Both the position numbers and the translations under genes were made by a program. The notes below the pieces were generated by a model. It saw nothing but the letters and a program-made list of their open reading frames with translations. It was not told the origin of the DNA and searched no databases. From contig NZ_JAJCTH010000001.1 in assembly GCF_020594515.1 (NCBI RefSeq), forward strand, positions 62,001 to 126,000: 64,000 nucleotides of DNA, read 5' to 3'. Source of the DNA: Rhodoferax sp. U2-2l. Its GTDB lineage: Bacteria; Pseudomonadota; Gammaproteobacteria; Burkholderiales; Burkholderiaceae_C. Positions 19,001 through 27,083 of this stretch are shown here, one piece after another. Numbering within the stretch: the stretch's first letter is position 1; every line of letters starts with the position of its first letter.

Positions 19001-19152
19001 CGGTGATCGCCGAGGGGGTGGAATCGGAGGAACAGCGCGACTTCCTCGCCAGTGTGGGATGCCTTGGCTATCAGGGCTATCTGTTCAGTCGACCGCTACC
19101 CCTGCAGGAATTCGAGGCGTTTGTGCGGGCCATGGATTCACCTGCGGCGTGA
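16090..19152 (+). CDS. Membrane sensor with CxxCH haem motif, HAMP, GAF, PAS, GGDEF and EAL domains
   Basis: A 1020-residue c-di-GMP signalling protein. The chosen start is MKLQAKIWLGSG; the frame is open 68 codons upstream but that part is low quality. Domain order: TM helix (about 10-27), periplasmic DUF3365/Tll0287-like domain with haem-binding CLKCHG at 156-161, second TM helix near 215-235, HAMP, GAF, PAS (YRTVIQTSQDGFWLVSREGR), GGDEF, EAL. The GGDEF site reads GSDEF (671-675), so cyclase activity is doubtful. The EAL domain has EVLVRW (796-801), DDFGTGYSS (918 on), LKIDQGFV and AEGVES, so a phosphodiesterase is likely. The haem motif suggests redox or gas sensing (inference). Confidence 0.93.
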   Translation: MKLQAKIWLGSGAVIAMIMAVDLIYGYRAIQADIRQQLDNDARIVQALLMSTRRVYHQQFLASGLEVNERTLGFLPAHALARISDDFPNWLKTGLRFNNVSDRPRSPSNQADADELVAINWFRANPEAPDRVSDIKDSAGNSYYHFTAPMWTEAYCLKCHGAQGDAPPSIRDTYSQAYGYQVGELRGILSVKVPMRELQSHAMTRWLQMTGARLLGYLVLLLLLGSLMQRLVTRRLAKLEATALALQHGDLSARVEVSGHDEVSQLGRGFNTMAQAMSAHNVEMGRLNHIYAALSRTNQTIVSVHDETELLNRVCQIAVEHGQFGLAWVGRVNPQSQAFEVVSAFGSGVDFLQGIQISADAASPYGNGLCGSAWRSGQASVVNDYFTDPITTPWQAAVRRFGWSSNAAFPVFRAGRIHLLLSLYHPDKAVFDTQMFNLLSEMAMDIGYALDRMDLVGQQKLTLATLRESEAKYRTVIQTSQDGFWLVSREGRLLEVNDAYVAFSGYSRQELLHMHIADLDAHASVQDVTQRMEAIMAKGADIFETAHRTKSGDMKPVEVSTSFKADQGGLLSVFVRDLTKRQEAESRIQKLSYFDALTGLANRAQFIDHARLEVQRSQDHGQALAVICLDLDHFGQINDSFGHHAGDLFLVHLSERLKSVLTATDSLCRSGSDEFLFLITHADAPVVQGVIQRLLDAVTEPVRLEGHAISTTISLGIARYPEDGVSVEDLLRAADTATHWTKKQGRNAYSFFTAEMRTAVTAHVKLEADLREAVSQHQFVLHYQAQIAQNKLTGAEVLVRWRHPQRGMVSPAEFIPLAEDNGLILPLGSWVMETACLQLTRWAAQPAFAALTLAVNVSAKQFHTPDFVEQVLQVLARTDANPARLKLELTESMLVDDVEQVTLKMGRLKDKGVSFSLDDFGTGYSSLAYLKRLPLDQLKIDQGFVRNIATDANDAAIAKMVVALADSMGLSVIAEGVESEEQRDFLASVGCLGYQGYLFSRPLPLQEFEAFVRAMDSPAA

Positions 19153-19474
19153 GGGGCATCAGGCCCGCTGCGACGGTCATGTCGGGGTCGGCAGGTCGAT
19201 GTTGCTATCATCCGGCGATGCAACAGAAGTTATGGCCCATCTGATGTTCACGCTCAGACTCCCCACCACCACCGGCTTGTTCGACAGCCGGTGTGATCGT
19301 GGGTGCGCGCACGTGCACAAGATTTGGCCATACCAGCCGGTCGCACATTCCCCCGCCCGGCGATAAACCTTTTCCTTTTTTTGCGCAACCATCTATCGCC
19401 GGGCACCCGCTCAGCGCGATTGTGGCCGTGACTCTGCATCAGCAGGTTTTGGCCGCGCTTGATGGAGATATTTC
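19153..19474 (+). other. Intergenic region before rnk with inverted repeat
   Basis: 322 nt with no supported gene. It holds one striking inverted repeat (listed separately) and presumably the rnk promoter. Confidence 0.5.
19355..19404. repeat. Perfect 11-bp inverted repeat with 28-nt loop
   Basis: GCCCGGCGATA (19355-19365) and its exact complement TATCGCCGGGC (19394-19404) flank a pyrimidine-rich loop (CCTTTTCCTTTTTTTGCGC). It lies 70 nt upstream of rnk. It could be an RNA hairpin in a leader or an end of a small mobile repeat. Confidence 0.6.
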
Positions 19475-19876
19475 ATGTTCACGACCCATTCTGGCCAGCG
19501 CCTGCTGACCGAGCTCGACTTCACCCGCCTCTCAAAAATGAACCGAGGCCAACTGCCAGAAGACCTGGCCGAGGATTTGAACTCGGCCGACCTGGTTGTC
19601 TCGCGGGACATCGCCTCCGACATTGTCACCATGAACTCGCAGGTCGAAATCGTCCATGACGGCTCGGCGCTGCGCCAAAGGATCACCCTGTGTTACCCGG
19701 CAAACGCTGACGCCGGCCAGGGGCTGATCTCGATTCTGTCGCCCGTCGGGTCAGCGTTGCTGGGCCGGCGCGTTGGCGACACGGTGGTGTGGCAGATGCC
19801 CCAGGGTGAGGTGCGGTCCGCCAAGCTGACGGCCGTTTTGTTTCAGCCGGAAGCCTCTGGCGACTACATCACCTGA
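19475..19876 (+). CDS. rnk: Regulator of nucleoside diphosphate kinase (Rnk-like, GreA/GreB C-terminal fold)
   Basis: 133 residues with the Rnk layout: a short N-terminal part (LLTELDFTRLSKM) replacing the Gre coiled coil, then the GreA/B C-terminal domain (VVSRDIASDIVTMNSQVEIV, LISILSPVGSALLGRRVGD, FQPEASGDYIT). Rnk proteins bind RNA polymerase near the secondary channel, compete with Gre factors and influence NDP kinase levels. Cytoplasmic. It stands alone, 116 nt before the Mrp operon. Confidence 0.88.
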   Translation: MFTTHSGQRLLTELDFTRLSKMNRGQLPEDLAEDLNSADLVVSRDIASDIVTMNSQVEIVHDGSALRQRITLCYPANADAGQGLISILSPVGSALLGRRVGDTVVWQMPQGEVRSAKLTAVLFQPEASGDYIT

Positions 19877-19992
19877 GCTGGGTGTATCGGTCGCTGTGCT
19901 ATCGTTACCATTGTGCGGTTGCGCCATCCAGGGCCGTGCCGGACGACACTCTGCCCGACCCAGTCACTTGACCTGCCCACTGATCACGATTC

Positions 19993-22899
19993 ATGCTGCT
20001 TTCCTCCCTCGTCCTCGTCCCCTTCATCGGCAGCCTGTTGGCTGCGCTGATGCCGCAGGACGCGCGCAACCGGGAATCCTGGCTCGCCATTGGGGTGACG
20101 GTGTGTGGACTGGTGATTGGGGGCTTGCTGTTGCCACAGATCGCCAGCGGTGAGGTGCTGCGCGAAGAGTACGCCTGGCTGCCGGCCCAAGGGCTCGATT
20201 TTGTGCTGCGGGTCGACGGTCTGGCATGGGTGTTCACCATGCTGGTCTTGGCGATCGGCCTGCTGGTGGTGCTGTACGCCCGCTACTACATGTCGCCCGA
20301 CGACCCGGTGCCGCGCTTCTTTTCCTTTTTGCTTGCCTTCATGGGCTCGATGCTGGGGGTGGTGCTGTCGGGCAACCTGGTGCAACTGGTTGTGTTCTGG
20401 GAGTTGACCAGCGTCACGTCTTTCCTGCTGATCGGCTACTGGCACCACCGCGCCGACGCCCGCCGTGGCGCGCGCATGGCCTTCACCGTCACCGCCACCG
20501 GCGGCCTGTGTCTGCTGGCCGGGGTGCTGGTGTTGGGCCACATCGTTGGCAGTTACGACCTTGACGTGGTGCTGGCTGCGGGCGATGCCGTTCGCGGCCA
20601 CGACCTGTACCTGACCGCACTGGTGCTGATCGCACTCGGTGCGTTGACCAAAAGCGCGCAATTTCCTTTCCACTTCTGGCTGCCGCACGCGATGGCGGCG
20701 CCCACGCCGGTGTCGTCCTACCTGCATTCGGCCACCATGGTGAAGGCGGGGGTGTTTCTGCTGGTGCGCCTGTGGCCGACGCTGGCGGGCACGCCCGAGT
20801 GGACCTGGATCGTTGGCGGCGCCGGGGTCTGCACGATGTTGCTCGGCGCGTTCATTGCCATCTTCCAGCACGACCTCAAGGGCTTGCTGGCCTATTCGAC
20901 CATCAGCCATCTGGGCTTGATCACCGTGCTGATCGGCATTGGCACACCGATGGCCATCGTCGCGGCGATCTTCCACATCCTTAACCACGCCGTCTTCAAG
21001 GCGTCGTTGTTCATGACCGCTGGCATCATCGACCACGAGTCGGGCACCCGCGACCTGCGGGTGCTGCGCGGCCTGCGCCACAAATTGCCGATCACCGCCA
21101 CGCTGGCCATTGTGGCCAGCGCGGCGATGGCGGGGGTACCGCTGCTCAACGGTTTTTTGTCCAAAGAAATGTTTTTCGCCGAGACGATTCATGTCGGTGG
21201 CGACCGCCACTGGTGGATGTCGATCGCGGCGGTGGCGATGGGCATGTTCAGCGTGGCGTACTCGCTGCGGTTCATTTCGGTGTTTTTCGGCGCGCCAGCG
21301 CAGAACCTGCCGCGTGACCCCCACGAGCCGCCGCACTTGATGCGTTTGCCGGTGGAGCTGCTGGTGCTGACCTGCCTGGTGGTGGGCATCGCCCCGGGTT
21401 TGAGCATCGAGCCGCTGTTGCACCTGGCCGTGGTCGCCACCCTGGGCGCGGCCACGCCCGCGTACGACCTGGCGGTGTGGCACGGCTTCAATCTGGCCTT
21501 GCTGATGAGTGTGGCCGCCCTGGGCGGCGGCCTGGTGCTCTACGTGGTGCTGCGTCGCCACTTCAACCTGCAGCAACTCGTGCAGGCGCCGCTGATCCAC
21601 CGTTTCAGCGGTGCGCAGGCTTTTGAGACCATGATGCTGCAAATGACGCGTGGCGCCGAGTGGCTGCTGCGCTGCGTCGGCACCCAACGGCTGCAGTCGC
21701 AACTGATGTTGATGATGCTCGGCCTGCTGGTGGTCCCGCTGCTGCTGGCCGGCCCGCCACCCGCGTGGACCGTCCTCCCGCAGCAGGACTTTGACCTCCT
21801 GTTTGCCGCCATGTGGGTGATTGGCGCGGGGTGTGCGCTGGCCGGGGCGTGGATGGCCAAGTACCACCGGCTGGCGGCGCTGGCGCTGATTGGCGGCACC
21901 GGCATCGTCACCGCGGCGACCTTTCTGTGGCTGTCGGCCCCTGATCTGGCCCTGACCCAGCTGATGGTGGAGACCGTGAGCACCGTGCTGATCCTGCTCG
22001 GCCTGCGCTGGCTGCCACCGCGGCTTGAGGCGATGGCGGGTCCGGGCCAGCCGCTCTGGCGCGTGTGGGCGCGCCGTTCGCGTGATCTGGCGCTGGCCGT
22101 GGGGGGCGGGGTCGCGCTGGCGGCGCTGACCTATGCGGTGCTGGTGCACCCGGCCTCGGACACGATGGCCGACTTTTTCCTGCTCAACGCGCTCAGCGGT
22201 GGCGGGGGCAGCAATGTGGTCAATGTGTTGCTGGTGGATTTCCGCAGCTTTGACACCTTGGGGGAGATCACCGTGCTGGCGGTGGTGGCGCTCACCGTCT
22301 ATGCGCTGCTGCGCCGCTTCCGCCCGGCGCCCGAGAGTGCCACCATCCCGCCGCAACAACGCTTTGTGGGCGACCCGGCCTGCCGCCAGAGTCCGGCTGA
22401 GCAGGCCAACAGCGGCTACCTGCTGGTGCCGGGCATTTACCTGCGCTTGTTGCTGCCTTTCATGGGCGTGGTCGCGGTGTATTTCTTCATGCGTGGCCAC
22501 AACCTGCCGGGCGGCGGTTTTGTTGCCGGGTTGATCTTTGCGGTGGCGATCCTGGTGCAGTACATGCTGGCGGGCACGACCTGGGTGGAGAACCACCTGC
22601 AACTTCGCCCGCACCGCTGGCTGGGCTTTGGCTTGCTGCTGGCCTGTGGCACCGGTCTGGTCGCGTGGGGGTTCGGCCACCCGTTTTTGACGACGCACAC
22701 CGCGCATGTCAACTGGCCGCTGGTGGGTGAGCTGCATCTGCCAAGCGCCTTCGTCTTTGATCTGGGCGTGTTCATCGTGGTGGTCGGCACCACCATACTG
22801 ATGCTGGTGGCGCTGGCCCACCAGTCGCTGCGGGCGCACCGCCAGCCGGGCGCGGAGGCGCCGGACGCGCCCGCCAGCGTCACGGGGAGGGCTCTCTGA
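19993..22899 (+). CDS. mrpA: Mrp-type monovalent cation/H+ antiporter subunit A (fused with B)
   Basis: Largest subunit of the Mrp/Mnh/Pha Na+(K+)/H+ antiporter, related to NuoL of complex I. At 968 residues it includes the NuoL-like proton channel (Glu in VVFWELTSVTSFLLIGYW near 140; Lys in ALTKSAQFPFHFWLPHAM near 220). A C-terminal segment from about residue 810 (YLLVPGIYLRLLLPFMGVVAVYFFMRGHNLPGGGFVAGL) is MnhB, so A and B are one polypeptide, as in PhaAB. It opens a six-gene operon with overlapping stops and starts. Likely role: sodium/alkali resistance and pH homeostasis. Confidence 0.95.
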   Translation: MLLSSLVLVPFIGSLLAALMPQDARNRESWLAIGVTVCGLVIGGLLLPQIASGEVLREEYAWLPAQGLDFVLRVDGLAWVFTMLVLAIGLLVVLYARYYMSPDDPVPRFFSFLLAFMGSMLGVVLSGNLVQLVVFWELTSVTSFLLIGYWHHRADARRGARMAFTVTATGGLCLLAGVLVLGHIVGSYDLDVVLAAGDAVRGHDLYLTALVLIALGALTKSAQFPFHFWLPHAMAAPTPVSSYLHSATMVKAGVFLLVRLWPTLAGTPEWTWIVGGAGVCTMLLGAFIAIFQHDLKGLLAYSTISHLGLITVLIGIGTPMAIVAAIFHILNHAVFKASLFMTAGIIDHESGTRDLRVLRGLRHKLPITATLAIVASAAMAGVPLLNGFLSKEMFFAETIHVGGDRHWWMSIAAVAMGMFSVAYSLRFISVFFGAPAQNLPRDPHEPPHLMRLPVELLVLTCLVVGIAPGLSIEPLLHLAVVATLGAATPAYDLAVWHGFNLALLMSVAALGGGLVLYVVLRRHFNLQQLVQAPLIHRFSGAQAFETMMLQMTRGAEWLLRCVGTQRLQSQLMLMMLGLLVVPLLLAGPPPAWTVLPQQDFDLLFAAMWVIGAGCALAGAWMAKYHRLAALALIGGTGIVTAATFLWLSAPDLALTQLMVETVSTVLILLGLRWLPPRLEAMAGPGQPLWRVWARRSRDLALAVGGGVALAALTYAVLVHPASDTMADFFLLNALSGGGGSNVVNVLLVDFRSFDTLGEITVLAVVALTVYALLRRFRPAPESATIPPQQRFVGDPACRQSPAEQANSGYLLVPGIYLRLLLPFMGVVAVYFFMRGHNLPGGGFVAGLIFAVAILVQYMLAGTTWVENHLQLRPHRWLGFGLLLACGTGLVAWGFGHPFLTTHTAHVNWPLVGELHLPSAFVFDLGVFIVVVGTTILMLVALAHQSLRAHRQPGAEAPDAPASVTGRAL

Positions 22900-23240
22900 T
22901 GGAACTCGTGCTGGCGATCGCCGTGGGGGTGGTGTTTGGCGCGGGCATCTGGCTGATCTTGCGGCCGCGCACTTTCCAGCTCCTCACCGGGCTGCTGCTG
23001 ATGTCCTACGCTGTGAACCTGTTCATCTTCGCGATGGGGCGGCTGTGGGTGGGCCAGCCGCCGATCACCCCCACGCCCAACATTGATCCGGCCCAGTTGG
23101 CTGACCCGCTGCCGCAAGCCCTGGTGCTGACCGCGATCGTGATCGGCTTTGCCACCACCGCGCTGTACCTGGTGATGATGATCGGCGCGCGCGGGCTGTC
23201 CGGCAGCGACCACGTGGATGGCGAGGAGCCGCGCCGATGA
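22899..23240 (+). CDS. mrpC: Mrp antiporter subunit C (NuoK-like)
   Basis: 113 residues, three TM helices, with the Mrp C features LLTGLLLMSYAVNLFIFAMG and DPLPQALVLTAIVIGFATTAL. NuoK homologue in the proton path of the antiporter. Its ATG overlaps the mrpA stop (TGATG) and its stop overlaps mrpD by ATGA, so translation is coupled. Confidence 0.94.
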   Translation: MELVLAIAVGVVFGAGIWLILRPRTFQLLTGLLLMSYAVNLFIFAMGRLWVGQPPITPTPNIDPAQLADPLPQALVLTAIVIGFATTALYLVMMIGARGLSGSDHVDGEEPRR

Positions 23241-24862
23241 CCGCGCTGCCCTGGATGCAACACCTCATCGTCGTGCCGGTGCTGCTGCCGCTGATCGTGG
23301 GGGCGCTGTTGATCCCGATCAACCAGACCCGCCACCGGCTGAAATTTGCCCTGGGCCTGAGCAGCGGCGTGTTGTTGTGGCTGGTGGCGGTGGCGCTGTT
23401 GCTGATGGCCGACGGTGGTTATTGGCCCGCTGGCATCGGCGTGTATCTGGCGGCCAACTGGTCGGCACCCTTTGGCATCGCGCTGATGGTGGACCGGCTG
23501 ACCGCGCTGATGCTGGTGCTGACGTCAACCATCGCGCTGGCCGTGCTGGTGTACTCAGCGCGGCGCTGGGACCGCGTGGGGGTGAGCTTCCATTCGATGT
23601 TCCAGTTCCTGTTGATGGGGCTCAATGGCGCGTTTCTGACCAACGACCTGTTCAACCTGTTCGTGTTCTTCGAGGTCATGCTGGCCGCGTCCTATGGTCT
23701 GGTGTTGCACGGCTACAACCTGCGCCGCATCCAGGCCGGCATGCAGTACGTTGCGGTCAACCTGGTGGCCTCGCTGCTGTTCCTGATCGGGGTGTCGCTG
23801 ATTTACGCCGCCACAGGCACGCTCAACATGGCGGATTTGGGCGCGCGCGTGGCAACGCTTGGCGCGCAAGATACCTGGCTGCTGCAAATCGGCGCCACGG
23901 TGCTGGCGCTGGCCTTCCTGACCAAAGGCGGGATGTGGCCGCTGGGTTTCTGGCTGCCCACCACCTACGCGTCGGCCTCAGCGCCGGTCGGGGCGATGCT
24001 GGTGCTGATGACCAAGGTGGGCGTGTATGCGGTGCTGCGCGTCTGGTTGGTGGTGTTCGGCGACCAGGCGGGCGTGCTGGGGGGCTTCGGTTTTGTGGCG
24101 CTGACCGTGGGCGGCACGGCCACCCTGCTGTTTGGCGCGATCGGCATGCTGGCCAGCCAGAGCGGCGGGCGCATGGCGGGCTACGGTGCGATTGTTTCCT
24201 CAGGCACGCTGCTAGTGGTGATTGGCCACTCGGGCAGCGCGGTGCTGGCCTCGGGCTTGTATTACCTGTTGGGCTCGACGCTGGCGATGGCGGCCTTCAT
24301 GCTGTTGATTGAACTCACCGAACGCATCCGGCCACCGGGCGCCGCCTTGCTGGCGCTCACGGTGGAAGCCTTCGTCATCGAGGACAAACCGGAGGACCCG
24401 GTCGGCGTCGGCATTCCGGGCACCCTGGCTTTCCTGGGCTTGAGCTTTGGCGCCTGCGCATTGGTCATCACCGGCCTGCCGCCGCTGGCGGGTTTTGTTG
24501 CCAAGTTCAGCCTGTTTCACGCCATGCTCGCGGCCGCACCGGCGCAGGTGCCCGCCAGCACCTGGCTGCTGATCGCGCTGATGGTGCTGGGCGGCCTGGC
24601 GGCGACGATTGCACTGATGCGCCTGGGGGTACGCACCTTCTGGGCCTCGGGCGTGGTCACGCCGCCGCGGCTGCAGGCCTCGGAAGCGGTACCCATCGGT
24701 GCGCTGGTGGTGTTGTGTGTGTTGTTGACGGTGCAGGCCGGCACGGTGTTTGACTTTTTGGGCCGTACCACCGACGGGCTGGTGCGCAGCCATGACTACA
24801 GCCTGCGGGTGCTGGGCGAACCCCCGGTCCAGCGGCACCCTGGCCTGGCGGTGCCACCATGA
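23237..24862 (+). CDS. mrpD: Mrp antiporter subunit D (NuoM/N-like)
   Basis: 541 residues, a NuoM/N-like antiporter subunit with about 14 TM helices. The conserved Glu is in LFNLFVFFEVMLAASYGL, and the conserved Lys in LAFLTKGGMWPLGFWLPTTYASASAPVGAML. Essential for Mrp activity in studied systems. Overlaps mrpC and mrpE by ATGA on both sides. Confidence 0.95.
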   Translation: MTALPWMQHLIVVPVLLPLIVGALLIPINQTRHRLKFALGLSSGVLLWLVAVALLLMADGGYWPAGIGVYLAANWSAPFGIALMVDRLTALMLVLTSTIALAVLVYSARRWDRVGVSFHSMFQFLLMGLNGAFLTNDLFNLFVFFEVMLAASYGLVLHGYNLRRIQAGMQYVAVNLVASLLFLIGVSLIYAATGTLNMADLGARVATLGAQDTWLLQIGATVLALAFLTKGGMWPLGFWLPTTYASASAPVGAMLVLMTKVGVYAVLRVWLVVFGDQAGVLGGFGFVALTVGGTATLLFGAIGMLASQSGGRMAGYGAIVSSGTLLVVIGHSGSAVLASGLYYLLGSTLAMAAFMLLIELTERIRPPGAALLALTVEAFVIEDKPEDPVGVGIPGTLAFLGLSFGACALVITGLPPLAGFVAKFSLFHAMLAAAPAQVPASTWLLIALMVLGGLAATIALMRLGVRTFWASGVVTPPRLQASEAVPIGALVVLCVLLTVQAGTVFDFLGRTTDGLVRSHDYSLRVLGEPPVQRHPGLAVPP

Positions 24863-25377
24863 AACGCTGGTTGCCTTCGCCGCTGCTGTCGGTCTGCCTG
24901 CTGCTGACCTGGCTGCTGCTGAACCAGAGCGTCGAGCCAGCCCACTGGTTGCTGGGCGCTGTGCTGGGCATCGTGGCGCCGCTGCTCTGCAGGCCCTTGC
25001 AGCCGCACGGTTATGCCCGCCTGCGTCGCCCGCTGGCGCTGCTGCGGCTGTTGGGGTTCTCGGCCATCGAGATCCTGCGCTCTTGCTTCAATGTCGCCCA
25101 GATCATTTTGCTGCGCCGCTCAGTCGACGTGAATGACCAGTTCATCCGCGTGCCGCTTGATCTGCGCAGCCCGCATGGGCTGGCGCTGTTGTCGTGCCTG
25201 ATCAACTCGACGCCGGGCACGGTCTGGGCCGATCTGTTGCCCGACCAACATGAACTGCTGCTTCACGTGTTCGACCTGCACGACGAAGCCTGGTGGGTGG
25301 ACACCATCAAGACGCGTTACGAGCGCCCCATCATGGACGTGTTTGAGACACCCGCAACCCCAGGAGACCCCTTATGA
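24859..25377 (+). CDS. mrpE: Mrp antiporter subunit E
   Basis: 172 residues with N-terminal TM helices (LLSVCLLLTWLLLNQS, HWLLGAVLGIVAPLL), a cytoplasmic C-terminus and the family motif LINSTPGTVWADLL. Small accessory subunit of Mrp, with no complex I counterpart. Translationally coupled to D and F by ATGA overlaps. Confidence 0.93.
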   Translation: MKRWLPSPLLSVCLLLTWLLLNQSVEPAHWLLGAVLGIVAPLLCRPLQPHGYARLRRPLALLRLLGFSAIEILRSCFNVAQIILLRRSVDVNDQFIRVPLDLRSPHGLALLSCLINSTPGTVWADLLPDQHELLLHVFDLHDEAWWVDTIKTRYERPIMDVFETPATPGDPL

Positions 25378-25658
25378 CGACCGCGACCCTGCTGTCGGCG
25401 GCCAGTTTTTTTGCGCTGGCCTGCGTGGTGCTGGCGATGCTGCTGTGCACGCTGCGCCTGATGATCGGCCCGGCCGCGCAAGACCGCGTGCTGGCGCTGG
25501 ACACGCTGTGGATGTGCGCGATGCTGCTGGCGCTGGTGCTGGGCATCCGCCAGGGCAGCCAGATCTATTTTGAAGCGGCGCTGATCATCGCCTTGCTGGG
25601 TTTTGTCTCGACGATCGCGCTGGCCAAGTTCCTGATGCGTGGCGAGGTGATCGAATGA
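25374..25658 (+). CDS. mrpF: Mrp antiporter subunit F
   Basis: 94 residues, three TM helices with the MrpF pattern LRLMIGPAAQDRVLALDTLWM and ALIIALLGFVSTIALAKFLMRGEVIE. Overlaps mrpE and mrpG by four bases each. Confidence 0.93.
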   Translation: MTTATLLSAASFFALACVVLAMLLCTLRLMIGPAAQDRVLALDTLWMCAMLLALVLGIRQGSQIYFEAALIIALLGFVSTIALAKFLMRGEVIE

Positions 25659-26050
25659 GCGGCGCCGAAGCCTTGCCGTGGTGGGCGGCTGTCCCGGTGG
25701 CCTTGTTGCTGGTGCTGGGTGGGCTGGTCACGGTGATCGGTGCGCTCGGCCTGGCGCGGCTGCAAAGTTTTTACCAGCGCATCCATGGCCCGGCGATCAC
25801 CGTCACCCTGGGCGCGGGCTGCATCCTGCTGGCGTCGATGCTGTATTTCTCGGTGGCGCAGTCCCGTCTGGTGATCCACGAGGTGTTGATCAGTCTCTTT
25901 GTGTTGATGACGGCGCCGGTGGTGGCCATGCTGATCATGCGCGCCGCCGTGTACCGGGACCTGCGTGAACGCAGCAAAACGTCGACCCGGCCGGCGGATC
26001 GGCTGGAACCGGGCTCAGGCAGGGCGATACCGGGCGTCGATGCTGAATAA
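25655..26050 (+). CDS. mrpG: Mrp antiporter subunit G
   Basis: 131 residues, with three TM helices and the MrpG signature (VIGALGLARLQSFYQRIHGPAITVTLG, then LVIHEVLISLFVLMTAPVVAMLIMRAA). The C-terminal tail is soluble and variable. Last antiporter gene; the universal stress gene follows after 65 nt with a strong ribosome binding site. Confidence 0.93.
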   Translation: MSGAEALPWWAAVPVALLLVLGGLVTVIGALGLARLQSFYQRIHGPAITVTLGAGCILLASMLYFSVAQSRLVIHEVLISLFVLMTAPVVAMLIMRAAVYRDLRERSKTSTRPADRLEPGSGRAIPGVDAE

Positions 26051-26115
26051 CCGTGCCGGTTGACGCTGCCAGCGTCGACCGATCCATGTCATCAATCGGG
26101 AAGGAGGAAGACACC

Positions 26116-27000
26116 ATGCATCAACTCAAACACATCCTGGCGGCCACCGACCTGTCGGCACCGGCCCGCCACGCGGTGGAACGCGCGGCCCTGGTCAGCC
26201 AAGACACGGCGGCGTCGCTTGACCTGTTGCACGTGGCCAACCTGGCGCCGCTGGAGCGGCTGCGCCAGCTGATGGGCGCCACGCCGGGCGACCTGGAGCA
26301 CCGGGTGCTGGAAGCGGCCCGGAGCAAGCTCCAGGACCTGGCGGCCACACTCCAGCGGCGCTTTGGCGTGGCGCCTGACACCCAGGTCGCAACCGGTAGC
26401 TTGCTCACCGAACTGGCCCGAAAAGCCGATGGATTGCCAGCGGGTTTGCTGGTGTGCGGTGCCAAGGGCGAAAGTGTCATTCGCCACCACGCGCTGGGAA
26501 CCACGGCCTGGCGCGTGCTGGGCATGACCAAGTGCCCCGTGCTGGTGGTGAAGCAACCGCCCCACGAGGCTTACAAGCGGCTGTTGGTCGCGGTCGATTT
26601 CTCACCCTCGTCGCTGCGGACGATCCAGCACGCACGCAGCGTCGCGCCCCAGGCCACCATCGTGTTGATGCACACCTTTGAAGTGCCCTTCGAGGGGCAC
26701 TTGCGCTATGCCAGTGTGGACGATGACACGATCCAACGTTACCGGATCGTGGCCAGGCAGGAGGCGATCCAAAAGCTCCAGGCCTTGCGCGACCAAGCCG
26801 GACTGAGCCATGCTGACACCAGCCTGTTGGTGCTGCACGGCGATCCGGCCTTGCGCATCATCGAGCAGGAACAAGAGTTCGACTGCGATTTGACCGTGAT
26901 GGGCAAGCACGGGGACAGCCTGCTGGAAGAGATCCTGCTGGGCAGTGTCACCAAACACGTCCTGGCCGAACTGCAGGGTGACCTGCTGCTTTCTGTGTGA
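26116..27000 (+). CDS. Universal stress protein with tandem Usp domains
   Basis: 294 residues starting MHQLKHILAATDLSAPA. AAGGAGG 8 nt upstream decides this start over one 21 codons earlier. Two UspA-like domains (about 1-145 and 150-294): the first opens with ILAATDLS and the second with RLLVAVDFSPSS. The last domain ends with VMGKHGDSLLEEILLGSVTKHVL, an ATP-binding type G-x(2)-G-x(9)-G(S/T)-like loop. Cytoplasmic. Placement after the Mrp operon fits a role in ionic or pH stress (inference). Confidence 0.9.
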   Translation: MHQLKHILAATDLSAPARHAVERAALVSQDTAASLDLLHVANLAPLERLRQLMGATPGDLEHRVLEAARSKLQDLAATLQRRFGVAPDTQVATGSLLTELARKADGLPAGLLVCGAKGESVIRHHALGTTAWRVLGMTKCPVLVVKQPPHEAYKRLLVAVDFSPSSLRTIQHARSVAPQATIVLMHTFEVPFEGHLRYASVDDDTIQRYRIVARQEAIQKLQALRDQAGLSHADTSLLVLHGDPALRIIEQEQEFDCDLTVMGKHGDSLLEEILLGSVTKHVLAELQGDLLLSV

Positions 27001-27016
27001 ACGGCCTCGAAAATGG

Positions 27017-27046
27017 CCCGAGCCCGAGCCCGAGCCCGGGCCCGCG
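27017..27046. repeat. Short CCCGAG hexamer repeat
   Basis: Three CCCGAG units followed by CCCGGG and CCCGCG directly after the stress gene. Possible slippage tract, no known role. Confidence 0.6.
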
Positions 27047-27083
27047 ACGCAAAGCGCCTCCTTGGCGCCCGAGCGTCCCCGGG

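Noticed and set aside
19984..22839. 951-codon minus-strand ORF opposite mrpA
   Set aside because: His/Gln/Arg-rich translation typical of a high-GC antisense shadow; mrpA on the + strand has full domain support.
27017..27046. CRISPR-like array
   Set aside because: Only five 6-nt GC-rich units with no spacers; there is no CRISPR or cas gene in the window.
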